Shown here: piece by piece, positions 16,435 to 24,736 of the stretch
Position numbering within the stretch: position 1 is the stretch's first letter
Layout of the letters: every line of letters starts with the position of its first letter
Assembly: GCF_012275575.1 (NCBI RefSeq)
Contig: NZ_NPIH01000286.1
Span: forward strand, 62,001-126,000
DNA from: Paraburkholderia sp. SG-MS1
Lineage (GTDB): Bacteria > Pseudomonadota > Gammaproteobacteria > Burkholderiales > Burkholderiaceae
Reading direction: 5' to 3'
DNA: 64,000 bases
The notes under the pieces: model-generated
The model's database searches: none
What the model was told of the DNA's origin: nothing
What the model saw: only the letters and a program-made list of their open reading frames with translations
Program-made: the position numbers and the translations under genes

Positions 16435-16450
16435 TTTGCCGGTCGGCAAA
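16435..16450. promoter_or_regulatory. 16-bp palindrome in the hydrolase leader
   Basis: TTTGCCG-GT-CGGCAAA, perfect arms, between the operator and the GTG start of the hydrolase. Its role is unknown; it may be a second regulator site or a small leader hairpin. Confidence 0.35.
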
Positions 16451-16457
16451 TTCGCAT

Positions 16458-16477
16458 TAGGAAATATTCGTTTCCTA
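16458..16477. promoter_or_regulatory. TetR operator copy upstream of the hydrolase
   Basis: TAGGAAATATTCGTTTCCTA, a 20-bp dyad with one arm mismatch. The outer arms are shared with the perfect dyad at 17161-17180 in the TetR promoter. Two matching dyads flanking the TetR gene, one before each gene, support a common regulator. Confidence 0.65.
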
Positions 16478-16529
16478 TTGTGTCGGGCAGCTTCCATTGA
16501 TGAGGCGAAATCGTGCCTTCCAGCGGTCT

Positions 16530-17150
16530 TTAGCTAAGTAGCCGCATGGCCTGATCTGCTGCGGCCATCATGTGTGCCCGGGATCGCCCCGTCTTGCCGA
16601 CGACCCTGAAACCTTGCACCACACTCAACAGCGCACAGGCAGAGGCCTTTGAGTCCACGGCCGATGTGATGGAACCGTCTTTCTGGCCAAGACTGATCAG
16701 ACGGCTCAGCATGGCTTCAGTTCGCTGCAAGGCCGCTACGACACGACCGGCGACCTCGCTATCGAAGGTAGCGAGGTCTGTCGCGCTTCCAGCGACAAGA
16801 CAGCCCCGCTTTCCCTCGACGCCATGCGCTGACTCTGCATAGAAATGCAGAACAGCTCGCACCTTGTCCCGTCCAGTTGGCTGCAGATCGATCAGGCTCT
16901 GCAACTGTGCATTTCGTAGCTGGATGTAGCGGTCCAGTGCGGCAACGAATACTGCGCGTTTGTCGGCAAATGCCTTATAGATACTGCCGGCCGTAAGTTC
17001 CATCGCCGATCCAAGGTCTCCGAGGGACGTCGCGTGATAGCCGCGTTCGCGAAAAATCTGAATCGCGCCGTCTAGCGCTACATCCATGTCAAATTCGCGT
17101 GGGCGTCCGGGGGCACGGGAATGTCTGGCAGTGTGGTTGTGCGTAGTCAT
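16530..17150 (-). CDS. TetR-family repressor
   Basis: 206 residues. The HTH is at about residues 20-65 (ALDGAIQIFRERGYHATSLG, DLGSAMELTAGSIYKAFADK); the effector domain contains GCLVAGSATDLATF and SVVQGFRVVGKTGRSRAHMM, typical of the TetR C-domain 6-like group. The start ATG at 17150 lies exactly 7 bases after a consensus TATAAT, so transcription would begin at or next to the first codon and the mRNA may be leaderless. The ATG at 17174 lies upstream of that start point, inside the operator, and is rejected. It probably represses itself and the hydrolase. Confidence 0.88.
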   Translation of the reverse strand: MTTHNHTARHSRAPGRPREFDMDVALDGAIQIFRERGYHATSLGDLGSAMELTAGSIYKAFADKRAVFVAALDRYIQLRNAQLQSLIDLQPTGRDKVRAVLHFYAESAHGVEGKRGCLVAGSATDLATFDSEVAGRVVAALQRTEAMLSRLISLGQKDGSITSAVDSKASACALLSVVQGFRVVGKTGRSRAHMMAAADQAMRLLS

Positions 17151-17156
17151 TTGCGC

Positions 17157-17185
17157 ATTATAGGAAATGCTCATTTCCTAATCAA
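17157..17185 (-). promoter_or_regulatory. TetR promoter with operator between -35 and -10
   Basis: On the - strand TTGATT (17185-17180), a 17-base spacer and TATAAT (17162-17157) form a strong sigma-70 promoter. The perfect 20-bp palindrome TAGGAAATG-CT-CATTTCCTA at 17161-17180 fills the spacer and touches both hexamers, so a bound repressor would exclude polymerase. Confidence 0.7.
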
Positions 17186-17532
17186 GATTTTCTCATGCGT
17201 CGGTGCCGCGTTCGTTGTCCTGTGACGAGCCGCTTGCGCCGGCCTCGGCCAGAAGCGGCCACCCGGAAGTAGCGGGTCCAGCGACCGCTTCGCGCCGATA
17301 CGACTCAGTCGTCGCACGCTGGATTCCAACCGCCATCCAGAGACCCACGGTAGCCACGAAACGCCCGGACGTGTCGGGTACGGAGTTCCTATCATTTCAA
17401 TGTGATAGAGCAGGTTCGGGCAGTCAGTGGCGATGCAGATGCGCGCGTGGCTGTTGTACGTCTTGACATTGATGTGCGCGGTGCAATCAGGCGGTAACCG
17501 CTAGAATTGCGGTTTTAGCCCGGAATGCGCCC
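17186..17532. other. Intergenic region before the helicase
   Basis: About 350 bases, no gene. A TTGACA hexamer stands near 17461-17467 and a TAGAAT near 17500; either may belong to the helicase promoter, but the spacing between the two is not canonical. Confidence 0.35.
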
Positions 17533-18981
17533 ATGTCTTTTGCCTCGCTTGGCCTGATCGATCTCTTGCTGCGTAATGTGCAGGACCTCAATTACAAGAC
17601 ACCTACGCCGGTGCAGGCCAAGGCGATTCCTGCTGTGCTCAGTGGCAAGGACGTCATGGCTGCGGCACAGACCGGCACTGGCAAAACGGCGGGTTTTGCG
17701 CTGCCGCTGTTGCAACGGCTGGTGCAACACGGCCCGGCGGTGTCCAGCAACCGCGTGCGTGTTCTGGTGCTGGTGCCCACGCGGGAACTGGCTGAACAGG
17801 TGCTGCAAAGCTTTATCGAATACGGCAAAGGCCTCGACTTGCGATTTCTGGCCGCCTACGGCGGTGTGAGCATCAATCCGCAGATGATGAAGTTGCGCAA
17901 AGGCGTGGATGTGCTCGTTGCCACGCCGGGCCGTTTGCTGGATCTCAATCGCCAGAACGCAGTGCAGTTTGATCAGGTACAAACGCTGGTGCTGGATGAA
18001 GCCGACCGCATGCTGGATCTTGGCTTTGCGCGAGAACTCAACGCCGTCTTTGCTGCCTTGCCCGCTCAGCGCCAGACCCTGCTGTTTTCTGCCACGTTTA
18101 CCGATGATATCCGCGCCATGGCGGCGGGCATTCTGCGCGGCCCGGTCAATATTAGCGTGAGCCCGCCCAATGCCACGGCCAGCAAGATCAGGCAGTGGGT
18201 GGTGCCGGTGGATAAAAAGAACAAGCCTGATCTCTTCATGCACCTTATGGCTGAGAACAACTGGAAGCACGCGCTGGTGTTCGTCAAAACCCGCAATGGC
18301 GTGGATTACCTGGCGGCCATGCTGGATGAAGCGGGCTATGCGGTGGACACCATCCATGGCGACAAACCGCAACCCGCGCGTCTGCGTGCGCTGGAGCGCT
18401 TCAAGACGCGCGAAGTACATATGCTGGTCGCCACCGATGTGGCAGCGCGCGGGCTGGATATCGACGATCTGCCGCTGGTGATCAACGTCGATCTGCCGAT
18501 CGTGGCGCAAGACTATGTGCACCGTATCGGCCGTACCGGCCGCGCGGGCGCCAGCGGCGTGGCGGTGTCCCTCGTGTGTGCCGATGAAGCGCCTCAACTG
18601 GCCGCGATTGAAGCGCTGATCCGGCAAACGCTGCCCCGTAAAGAAGCGCCGGGTTTCGAAGCCGAACACCGCGTGCCGCAAACCAGCGCGACGGGCGAGA
18701 TCATCAAGAAACCCAAAAAGCCCAAGAAGCCCAAAGTGCCGCAAGCTGCGCTGGGTGTCATGCAGGTGCCCAACAAAAAAACGCGCCCGCAGCAAAGCGG
18801 CGAAAGCAAACGCAAGCCTGAAGCGCAACGCGCTGTGGCCACGAATAAAGGCACAAGCTCGTCCAGCGGCAACCCGTTCAGCGTTCAAAAGCCGCGCAGC
18901 AAACCGGTCAGCAAGCCGGTTGCGGGTTCACGCAAGCCGGCTGGCAAACTCACTGGAGGCCGCGCGAAACGCCAACCCTGA
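17533..18981 (+). CDS. rhlE: DEAD-box ATP-dependent RNA helicase, RhlE type
   Basis: 482 residues with a complete DEAD-box core. The Q motif region is MSFASLGLIDLLLRNVQDLN, Walker A is AAQTGTGKTAGF and Ia is VLVPTRELAEQV. Motif II is LVLDEADRMLDLGFA, III is LFSATF, V is LVATDVAARGLDI and VI is HRIGRTGRAGA. A Lys/Pro/Ser-rich tail of about 100 residues (IIKKPKKPKKPK) follows, as in RhlE proteins acting on rRNA/ribosome assembly and mRNA turnover. The frame starts at ATG 17533. Codon use is noticeably less GC3-biased than the neighbours (frequent AAA, AAC, GGC/GGT mix), which hints at acquisition from another lineage. Confidence 0.92.
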   Translation: MSFASLGLIDLLLRNVQDLNYKTPTPVQAKAIPAVLSGKDVMAAAQTGTGKTAGFALPLLQRLVQHGPAVSSNRVRVLVLVPTRELAEQVLQSFIEYGKGLDLRFLAAYGGVSINPQMMKLRKGVDVLVATPGRLLDLNRQNAVQFDQVQTLVLDEADRMLDLGFARELNAVFAALPAQRQTLLFSATFTDDIRAMAAGILRGPVNISVSPPNATASKIRQWVVPVDKKNKPDLFMHLMAENNWKHALVFVKTRNGVDYLAAMLDEAGYAVDTIHGDKPQPARLRALERFKTREVHMLVATDVAARGLDIDDLPLVINVDLPIVAQDYVHRIGRTGRAGASGVAVSLVCADEAPQLAAIEALIRQTLPRKEAPGFEAEHRVPQTSATGEIIKKPKKPKKPKVPQAALGVMQVPNKKTRPQQSGESKRKPEAQRAVATNKGTSSSSGNPFSVQKPRSKPVSKPVAGSRKPAGKLTGGRAKRQP

Positions 18982-19460
18982 TCCATGGAATGTGTAATGC
19001 AGGCCCTGGAAACAGGCTCTGGTCTGCGGCACGCTGGCAGGCAGCGGCGCGACTTTGACGCCCATCAGGTCGGTGCGTAATGGCGTTCTGAATCAGGCTT
19101 CGTAACAACTTCGGGGCCACGTTGAAATCATGCGTAGCGAGCTTCGATCGAGGTCGTCTTTGCGATCGTGCCGTGGTTCATCGCCGGTAAAGGAACGGCA
19201 AAGGCGGCGCCTGCTTGGGGCAACCAGACGCCAGTGGAGAATTGTCACCGGTCAAGACGTCGACAAGCAGACGCTCGACGTCAGTTCCGGTCGGCGCGTG
19301 TCATGCGGCCTGAATTGGGACTGAGAGAAAAGTGTGGAGACCTGGCGATGTCGGGCGAGACATACGGCTTTACTGTAGCCTCTAATCTTACAGTTTGCTT
19401 GCGATCAATACTCGTTTGAAGTAGGCTGACCGCTCGACAAATCGGTACGCGAGGTGATCG
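18982..19460. other. Intergenic region upstream of the PepSY gene
   Basis: About 480 bases, no supported gene. A short dyad ACTGTA-N11-TACAGT lies at 19372-19394, about 70 bases before the PepSY start, and may be a regulator site for the PepSY-cytochrome pair. Confidence 0.35.
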
Positions 19461-19724
19461 ATGTTCAAGTTTTTGGTGTTGATGGCGGTGTTCGGCGTTT
19501 CCGGCGCAGCATTCGCCAAGGCCGATTGCGTGGCTCATCCGAAGAGCGAGTGGATGAAAGAGTCGGATGCACGCGCCCAACTCGAAGGGCAGGGCTACAA
19601 GATCAAAAAGTTCAAGGTCGATGACAACTGCTACGAAATCTACGGCCACAACAAAGAAGGCAAGAAGGTCGAGATTTACTTCGACACCAAGACGCTGGAT
19701 GTCGTGAAGTCGGAAATCGACTAA
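19461..19724 (+). CDS. Small periplasmic PepSY-domain protein
   Basis: 87 residues: signal peptide (MFKFLVLMAVFGVSGAAFA), then one PepSY-like domain. Motifs seen are KSEWMKESDARAQLEGQGYK, IKKFKVDDNCYEIYGHNKEG and KKVEIYFDTKTLDVVKSEID. PepSY domains are thought to bind or inhibit peptidases or to accompany membrane electron carriers; the exact role is unknown. It is 17 bases upstream of a cytochrome b561 gene, a common pair in Burkholderiaceae, and probably co-transcribed with it. Confidence 0.85.
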   Translation: MFKFLVLMAVFGVSGAAFAKADCVAHPKSEWMKESDARAQLEGQGYKIKKFKVDDNCYEIYGHNKEGKKVEIYFDTKTLDVVKSEID

Positions 19725-19741
19725 ACCCAAGGCGTTACGCG

Positions 19742-20272
19742 ATGCCCGTCAAGACTTGGGACATCTGGGTGCGGTTCACGCACTGGGGCGTCGCGGGCAT
19801 CGTCGTATGGAACCTGTTCGGCCCGACCGACCAGGTGCATCGTATCCTCGGCTATGTTGCAGCGGGACTCGTCATGTCGCGCATCGTGTGGGGTGTTATC
19901 GGCACGACGAACGCGCGGTTCTCTGCGTGGTGGCCAACGCGTTCGCGTCTCAGGGAATATCTTCGCTCGCTTGCCACGGGCAAGCCGCAGCATCATCTGT
20001 CGCACAATCCGCTTGGCGGCTTGATGGCGTTGACGTTATGGCTGCTGATTCTGACGCTGGCCGTGAGCGGCTGGATGATGCGCCTCGACGCCTTCTGGGG
20101 AGAGGACTGGCCGCAGATCCTTCACGCCTGTCTGTCTATCGCGCTGCAGGTCTGCGTGTGCGTGCATATTCTCTCGGCGATCGTGATGAGCGTATGGACG
20201 CGCGAAAATCTCATTAGCGCGATGCTGACGGGGTTCAAACGGCACTCGCGAGAAAAAGGGCCTTCGCCTTAG
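19742..20272 (+). CDS. Cytochrome b561-type membrane protein
   Basis: 176 residues, four predicted membrane helices. Heme-binding histidines are expected in RFTHWGVAGIVVWNLFG (helix 1), HRILGYVAAGLVMSRIVWGV (helix 2) and HACLSIALQVCVCVHILSAI (helix 4). The WARMT-type loop is replaced by TTNARFSAWWPTRS. It belongs to the b-type cytochromes that pass electrons between quinol and a periplasmic partner. The PepSY protein encoded upstream is the likely companion. Confidence 0.85.
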   Translation: MPVKTWDIWVRFTHWGVAGIVVWNLFGPTDQVHRILGYVAAGLVMSRIVWGVIGTTNARFSAWWPTRSRLREYLRSLATGKPQHHLSHNPLGGLMALTLWLLILTLAVSGWMMRLDAFWGEDWPQILHACLSIALQVCVCVHILSAIVMSVWTRENLISAMLTGFKRHSREKGPSP

Positions 20273-20936
20273 CGCCTGGGTTGGCGTGGCCGATTGAGCG
20301 GCTTATGTTGCGCAGCGACAGGTGCTTCGATTACTTAAAGATTCGCTGTCCGGATGAAAAGCCAAAGGCGTGTCCTGTACTGCCGTGCTCGCAATATCCT
20401 CGGGCGCGTGCGTCGCCGCCTGCCGCGTGGTTCCGCCAATCAATCGCTTGCCATCCCTCTCGACCGCTACGGCGGAATACTGCGCCGCACGCCCAATCGT
20501 TCGCGACCTGAGCGGCTGACCACTTGTTGGGGCGGCCTGCACACCGTCGCTCCGCACTTAATTTCTTGACGCGCCCAGCCGCGTAGCAGCACGCGCGCCA
20601 ACGGCGCCGCGAATGCCCGCGCCACAGCCGACCGATCCGGGTCGACTCCGGCTCGACGGCCGATTAATCTAATCGCCGCAAATTCGAACATTTGTGAATG
20701 TGAAAGAACAAATGCGCGTGTAATCACCTTCGTCATCAGACATCCGAGTCACAGGGTTTCGCCGAATGTCCGTAAAGATATCTCAATATAATCAATTATA
20801 TAAGCTTAACGCAATGGTTTTCCCTAGTGTCATGTTGAACTCCGGGTGATACGATGACTGACGCGAAACGAACGAAAAATGTTCGAATTCGCGTACCGCT
20901 CGAGACGACTCGCGGCATCGAAAATTCGGAGATACC
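20273..20936. other. Long intergenic region before the sugar locus
   Basis: About 660 bases without a supported gene. The last 180 bases become AT-rich. A 16-bp palindrome ATATAAT-CA-ATTATAT at 20786-20801 contains a TATAAT on each strand, but no matching -35 was found, so an activator-dependent promoter is possible. Confidence 0.4.
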
Positions 20937-22223
20937 TTGAAAAAAATCGTTGGACTGCGCTGGTGGATCATCGCGCTCGTGTGTTTCGGCACGATCGTCA
21001 ACTATCTCGCGCGCAATTCGCTCGGCGTAATGGCGCCTCAGCTGATGTCGCTGCTGCATATGAGCACCCAGCAATATTCGTACGTCGTCGGCGCCTTCCA
21101 GATCGGCTATACGGTGATGCAGCCGGTGTGCGGCGTGATCATCGATCTGATCGGCCTGCGGCTCGGCTTCGCGTTGTTCGCCTGCCTGTGGTCGCTGACC
21201 GGCATATTCCATGGTTTCGCGAGCGGCTGGCTTTCGCTCGCCGCATTGCGCGGGCTCATGGGGCTGAGCGAAGCGGTCGCCATTCCAGCAGGCATGAAGG
21301 TGGTCGCCGAATGGTTTCCCGATCGCGAGAAGTCCGTTGCAGTGGGTTACTTCAACGCGGGCACTTCGCTCGGTTCGCTGCTCGCGCCGCCCCTCGTCGT
21401 CTTTCTCTCGTTGCGCTATGGCTGGCAAAGCGCGTTTGCCGTGACGGGCGCCCTCGGCTTCGCGTGGGCCGCCGCATGGTATCTGCTGTACCGCTCGCCG
21501 GCCGATCACGCGCGCATCAGCGAGGTGGAACGCGAAAAGATCGTCAGCGGACAGGCGCCTGCCGCGCCCCGCCGCCGCAGCGTTCGCGAGGTATTGCGCA
21601 CGCGCCGCTTCTGGGCGATTGCACAAGCGCGCTTTTTCGCGGAACCCGCGTGGCAGACCTTCAGTTTCTGGATTCCCCTTTATCTCGCCACCCAGCGTCA
21701 CATGGATCTGAAGCAGATCGCGATGTTCGCGTGGCTACCCTTTCTCGCTGCCGACCTGGGCGGACTGTTCGGCGGCTATCTGTCGCCGTTCCTGATGAAA
21801 CACCTGCGCGTGCCGCTGGTCTGGTCGCGCATCGCGGGCGTCGTGCTCGGCGCTTTCATGATGCTCGGGCCGGCGGCCATCGGCCTCGTCGCTTCGCCGT
21901 ATCAGGCCATCGCGCTCTTCTGCGTGGGCGGTTTCGCGCATCAGATGATCTCGGCGCTCGTGAATACGCTCGCGGCCGACGTGTTCGACCCGAGCGAGGT
22001 CGGCACCGTGGCCGGCTTTGCGGGCATGGCCGCGTGGATCGGCGGCCTCGGCTTCTCGCTGCTCGTCGGTGCGCTGGCCGACTCGATCGGCTATACACCG
22101 CTATTTGGCGCCCTCGGCGCCTTCGACCTGATCGGCGCGACGCTGCTGATCATCCTGATGCGCGGCGTCTCGCCCGACGGCCGTCCGCGTCCGATCGCCA
22201 CCGGCGCCGGCACTCCTGCGTGA
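20937..22223 (+). CDS. MFS transporter, hexuronate/anion-cation-symporter-like
   Basis: 428 residues, 12 membrane helices expected. The start MKKIVGLRWWIIALVCFGTI, NYLARNSLGVMAPQL and the loop QIGYTVMQPVCGVIIDLIGL are characteristic of the ExuT/GudP branch of the anion:cation symporter family. The loop R-G-L-M-G-L-S-E-A and WFPDREKSVAVGYFNAG also fit. The start codon is TTG at 20937 with CGGAG five bases upstream. It leads a MFS-GH31-porin locus, so it should import the sugar or sugar acid released by the glycosidase. Confidence 0.85.
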   Translation: MKKIVGLRWWIIALVCFGTIVNYLARNSLGVMAPQLMSLLHMSTQQYSYVVGAFQIGYTVMQPVCGVIIDLIGLRLGFALFACLWSLTGIFHGFASGWLSLAALRGLMGLSEAVAIPAGMKVVAEWFPDREKSVAVGYFNAGTSLGSLLAPPLVVFLSLRYGWQSAFAVTGALGFAWAAAWYLLYRSPADHARISEVEREKIVSGQAPAAPRRRSVREVLRTRRFWAIAQARFFAEPAWQTFSFWIPLYLATQRHMDLKQIAMFAWLPFLAADLGGLFGGYLSPFLMKHLRVPLVWSRIAGVVLGAFMMLGPAAIGLVASPYQAIALFCVGGFAHQMISALVNTLAADVFDPSEVGTVAGFAGMAAWIGGLGFSLLVGALADSIGYTPLFGALGAFDLIGATLLIILMRGVSPDGRPRPIATGAGTPA

Positions 22224-22242
22224 CCTCATTCGAAGACCCATC

Positions 22243-24666
22243 ATGCGTTCACTGACGAATCTGAAACACCCGCCACGTTTTGCGTTGTCGTCCCAGCTCG
22301 ACAACCACCTTGTTCTGAGCGCGCAGGAAAACTGCCGAATCGAACTGTTCGTTCTCGCGGAAGACATCATCCGCGTGCTCGTGCTGCCCGACGGCGAATT
22401 GCATGGCCCACGCACCTGGGCAATCGCGCCGGGCGCCGACGATGTCGCACTGGAAGGGCGCGAGCGTCGCGACCTCAGCGGCTTCACGCCGCCGCCGTTC
22501 GCGGTGTCGAACGATGCGCAACACCTGGTGGTCGAGACGGCGCGCGTGCGCCTGACGGTCACGCTCGACGGCGGCCTGTGCGCGTGGGACATCCTGCACG
22601 ACGGCGCGTGGCATCGCGTGATGAGTGATCGCAAGACGCAGTCCTATAACTTCGGCTGGTGGGACAAGCGTGTGTATCACTACATCGAGCGTCGCAAGGA
22701 CGAAATGTATGTCGGCCTCGGCGAGCGCGCCGGTTCGCTCGACCGCGCGCATCAGAGCTACGAGATGCGCAATATCGACGCGATGGGCTACAGCGCGCGC
22801 ACGACCGATCCGCTCTACAAGCACATTCCGTTCTACGTGACGTGGCAGCCGCAAACGTCGACAGGCTTCGGCCTGTTCTACGACACGCTCGCCGATTGCC
22901 GCTTCGACATGGGCCGCGAGCTCGACAACTACCACGGGCACTACCGCCATTTCATCGCCGAGCATGGCGATCTCGACTATTACTTCATCGCGTCCGCCGG
23001 CACGCCGTTGAATGCGGTGCGCCGCTTTACGTGGCTAACGGGCCGGCCCGCCTGGATGCCGAAGTGGGGGCTGGGCTACTCCGGCTCGACGATGAGCTAC
23101 ACCGACGCGCCCGACGCGCAGCAGCGCATGGGCGAATTCATCGAGCGATGCAGCGAGCACGACGTGCTGTGCGATTCGTTCCATCTGTCGTCGGGCTATA
23201 CGTCGATCGGTCCGAAGCGCTATGTGTTCAACTGGAATCACGAGAAGTTTCCGGATATCGACGGCTTCGTGCAGAGCTATCTCGATCGCGGCGTGCGACT
23301 GTGCGCGAACATCAAGCCGTGTCTGCTGCAGGATCATCCGGCATTCGAAGACGCAGCCCGCGCGGGTCTGCTGATCGAGTCGCGCGACGGCGAGCCGGCA
23401 TGGGTGCAGTACTGGGATGAAGTCGGCGCGTATCTGGACTTCACGAATCCCGACACCATCGACTGGTGGAAGGCGCGCGTGAAAAAAAGCCTGTTGAAGC
23501 ACGGCATTGCGGCGACGTGGAACGACAACAACGAGTTCGAGATCTGGTCGCCTGACGCGATGGCGCGCGGCTTCGGCAAACCGTATCCGGCGCTCCAGGC
23601 GAAGGTGCTGCAAACGCAAATGATGATGCGCGCGTCGCACGATGCGCAGCGCGAGCATGCGCCCGGCCGGCGCCCGTTCCTCGTGTCGCGCTCGGGCGGC
23701 GTCGGCATGCACCGTTACGTGCAGACGTGGTCGGGCGACAACTACACGTCGTGGGAAACGTTGCGCTTCAACCTGAAAATGGGCCTTGGACTCGCGATGT
23801 CCGGCGTGTCGAACAGCGGCCATGACATCGGCGGCTTCTCGGGTCCGGCGCCGGGGCCCGAGTTGTTCGCGCGCTGGGTCGCGTTCGGCATCTTCCTGCC
23901 GCGCTTTAGCATCCACTCGTGGAATGACGACGGCACCGTCAACGAACCGTGGATGTACCCCGAGGTCACGCAACAGGTGGCCGACCTGATCAAGCTGCGC
24001 TATCGGTTGATCCCGTACCTGTACGAACTGCTGTGGCAATCGCACAGCGCTTATGAGCCTGTTTTGCGGCCGATGTTCGCGGAGTTTCCGCACGACCCGC
24101 GCTGCCTCGAAGACGGCGACGACATGATGCTCGGTTCGTCGGTGCTGGTCGCGCCGGTGGTCGAGGCGGGCCAGTCGACGCGCGACGTGTATCTGCCTGC
24201 GGGCACGCGCTGGGTGTCGTACTGGAGCGGCGAAGCATTCGACGGTGGTCAGACGGTGACGCTGCCGGCGCCTCTCGAACACCCGGTGTTCCTGCTGCGT
24301 GAAGGCAACGTGGTGCCGTTGAATATTGCCGAACAGCACTTCGGCCGCCCCGCTGACGAACGCGCGTTCATCGCGGTGCCGCACGCCGGCGCCGGCATGA
24401 CGCGCGGCGGCTGCGTCGAGGACGACGGTGAAAGCGAAGCCTGGCGCACCGGCGAGCAAGGCCGCTGGAACGTCACGATGACGGGCGACGCGCACACGTT
24501 GCGCATCGCGGTCGAACGTGAAGGCTGGATGCAACAGCCGCAGACGCAAATCCGCCTCTACGTGCCGATGCATGAAGCGCGCGCTATCGAGTGTCTCGGC
24601 GCAGCGCTCGCAGCCGACCACACGGCCGAAGGCTGGCGCTGTCTGACGCTCTCCCTGTCGCACTGA
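22243..24666 (+). CDS. Glycoside hydrolase family 31 (alpha-glycosidase)
   Basis: 807 residues, no signal peptide, so probably cytosolic. The N-terminal domain (1-210) precedes a (beta/alpha)8 barrel. The nucleophile is D428 in ATWNDNNEFEIW and the acid/base is D499 in TWSGDNYTSWE. Substrate-side motifs are WGLGYSGSTMSYTD and DIGGFSGPAPGPELFARWVA. The C-terminal beta domains include GSSVLVAPVVEAGQ. GH31 covers alpha-glucosidase, alpha-xylosidase, sulfoquinovosidase and alpha-galactosidase; NDNNE instead of NDMNE suggests a less studied subgroup, and the substrate cannot be named. It starts 20 bases after the MFS gene. Confidence 0.88.
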   Translation: MRSLTNLKHPPRFALSSQLDNHLVLSAQENCRIELFVLAEDIIRVLVLPDGELHGPRTWAIAPGADDVALEGRERRDLSGFTPPPFAVSNDAQHLVVETARVRLTVTLDGGLCAWDILHDGAWHRVMSDRKTQSYNFGWWDKRVYHYIERRKDEMYVGLGERAGSLDRAHQSYEMRNIDAMGYSARTTDPLYKHIPFYVTWQPQTSTGFGLFYDTLADCRFDMGRELDNYHGHYRHFIAEHGDLDYYFIASAGTPLNAVRRFTWLTGRPAWMPKWGLGYSGSTMSYTDAPDAQQRMGEFIERCSEHDVLCDSFHLSSGYTSIGPKRYVFNWNHEKFPDIDGFVQSYLDRGVRLCANIKPCLLQDHPAFEDAARAGLLIESRDGEPAWVQYWDEVGAYLDFTNPDTIDWWKARVKKSLLKHGIAATWNDNNEFEIWSPDAMARGFGKPYPALQAKVLQTQMMMRASHDAQREHAPGRRPFLVSRSGGVGMHRYVQTWSGDNYTSWETLRFNLKMGLGLAMSGVSNSGHDIGGFSGPAPGPELFARWVAFGIFLPRFSIHSWNDDGTVNEPWMYPEVTQQVADLIKLRYRLIPYLYELLWQSHSAYEPVLRPMFAEFPHDPRCLEDGDDMMLGSSVLVAPVVEAGQSTRDVYLPAGTRWVSYWSGEAFDGGQTVTLPAPLEHPVFLLREGNVVPLNIAEQHFGRPADERAFIAVPHAGAGMTRGGCVEDDGESEAWRTGEQGRWNVTMTGDAHTLRIAVEREGWMQQPQTQIRLYVPMHEARAIECLGAALAADHTAEGWRCLTLSLSH

Positions 24667-24688
24667 ACCCCTTAAAAGACATCCATTA

Positions 24689-24710
24689 CCGGCCTGAGGG
24701 ATCAGGCCGG
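24689..24710 (+). terminator. Intercistronic hairpin between GH31 and porin
   Basis: CCGGCCTGA-GGGA-TCAGGCCGG, a perfect 9-bp GC-rich stem with a tetraloop, placed between the two genes. Without a T run it is more likely an mRNA-stability or attenuation element letting porin and enzyme levels differ. Confidence 0.5.
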
Positions 24711-24736
24711 ATATTCATTCCGGAGACCAGCAAGCG

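Noticed and set aside
17172..17174. ATG at 17174 as TetR start
   Set aside because: It lies inside the operator and upstream of the transcript start predicted from TATAAT.
17515..18888. 457-codon open frame opposite rhlE
   Set aside because: Shadow of a complete DEAD-box helicase.
23035..24663. 542-codon open frame on the - strand opposite the GH31 gene
   Set aside because: Arg/His/Ala-rich shadow of a well-supported glycosidase; no ribosome site.
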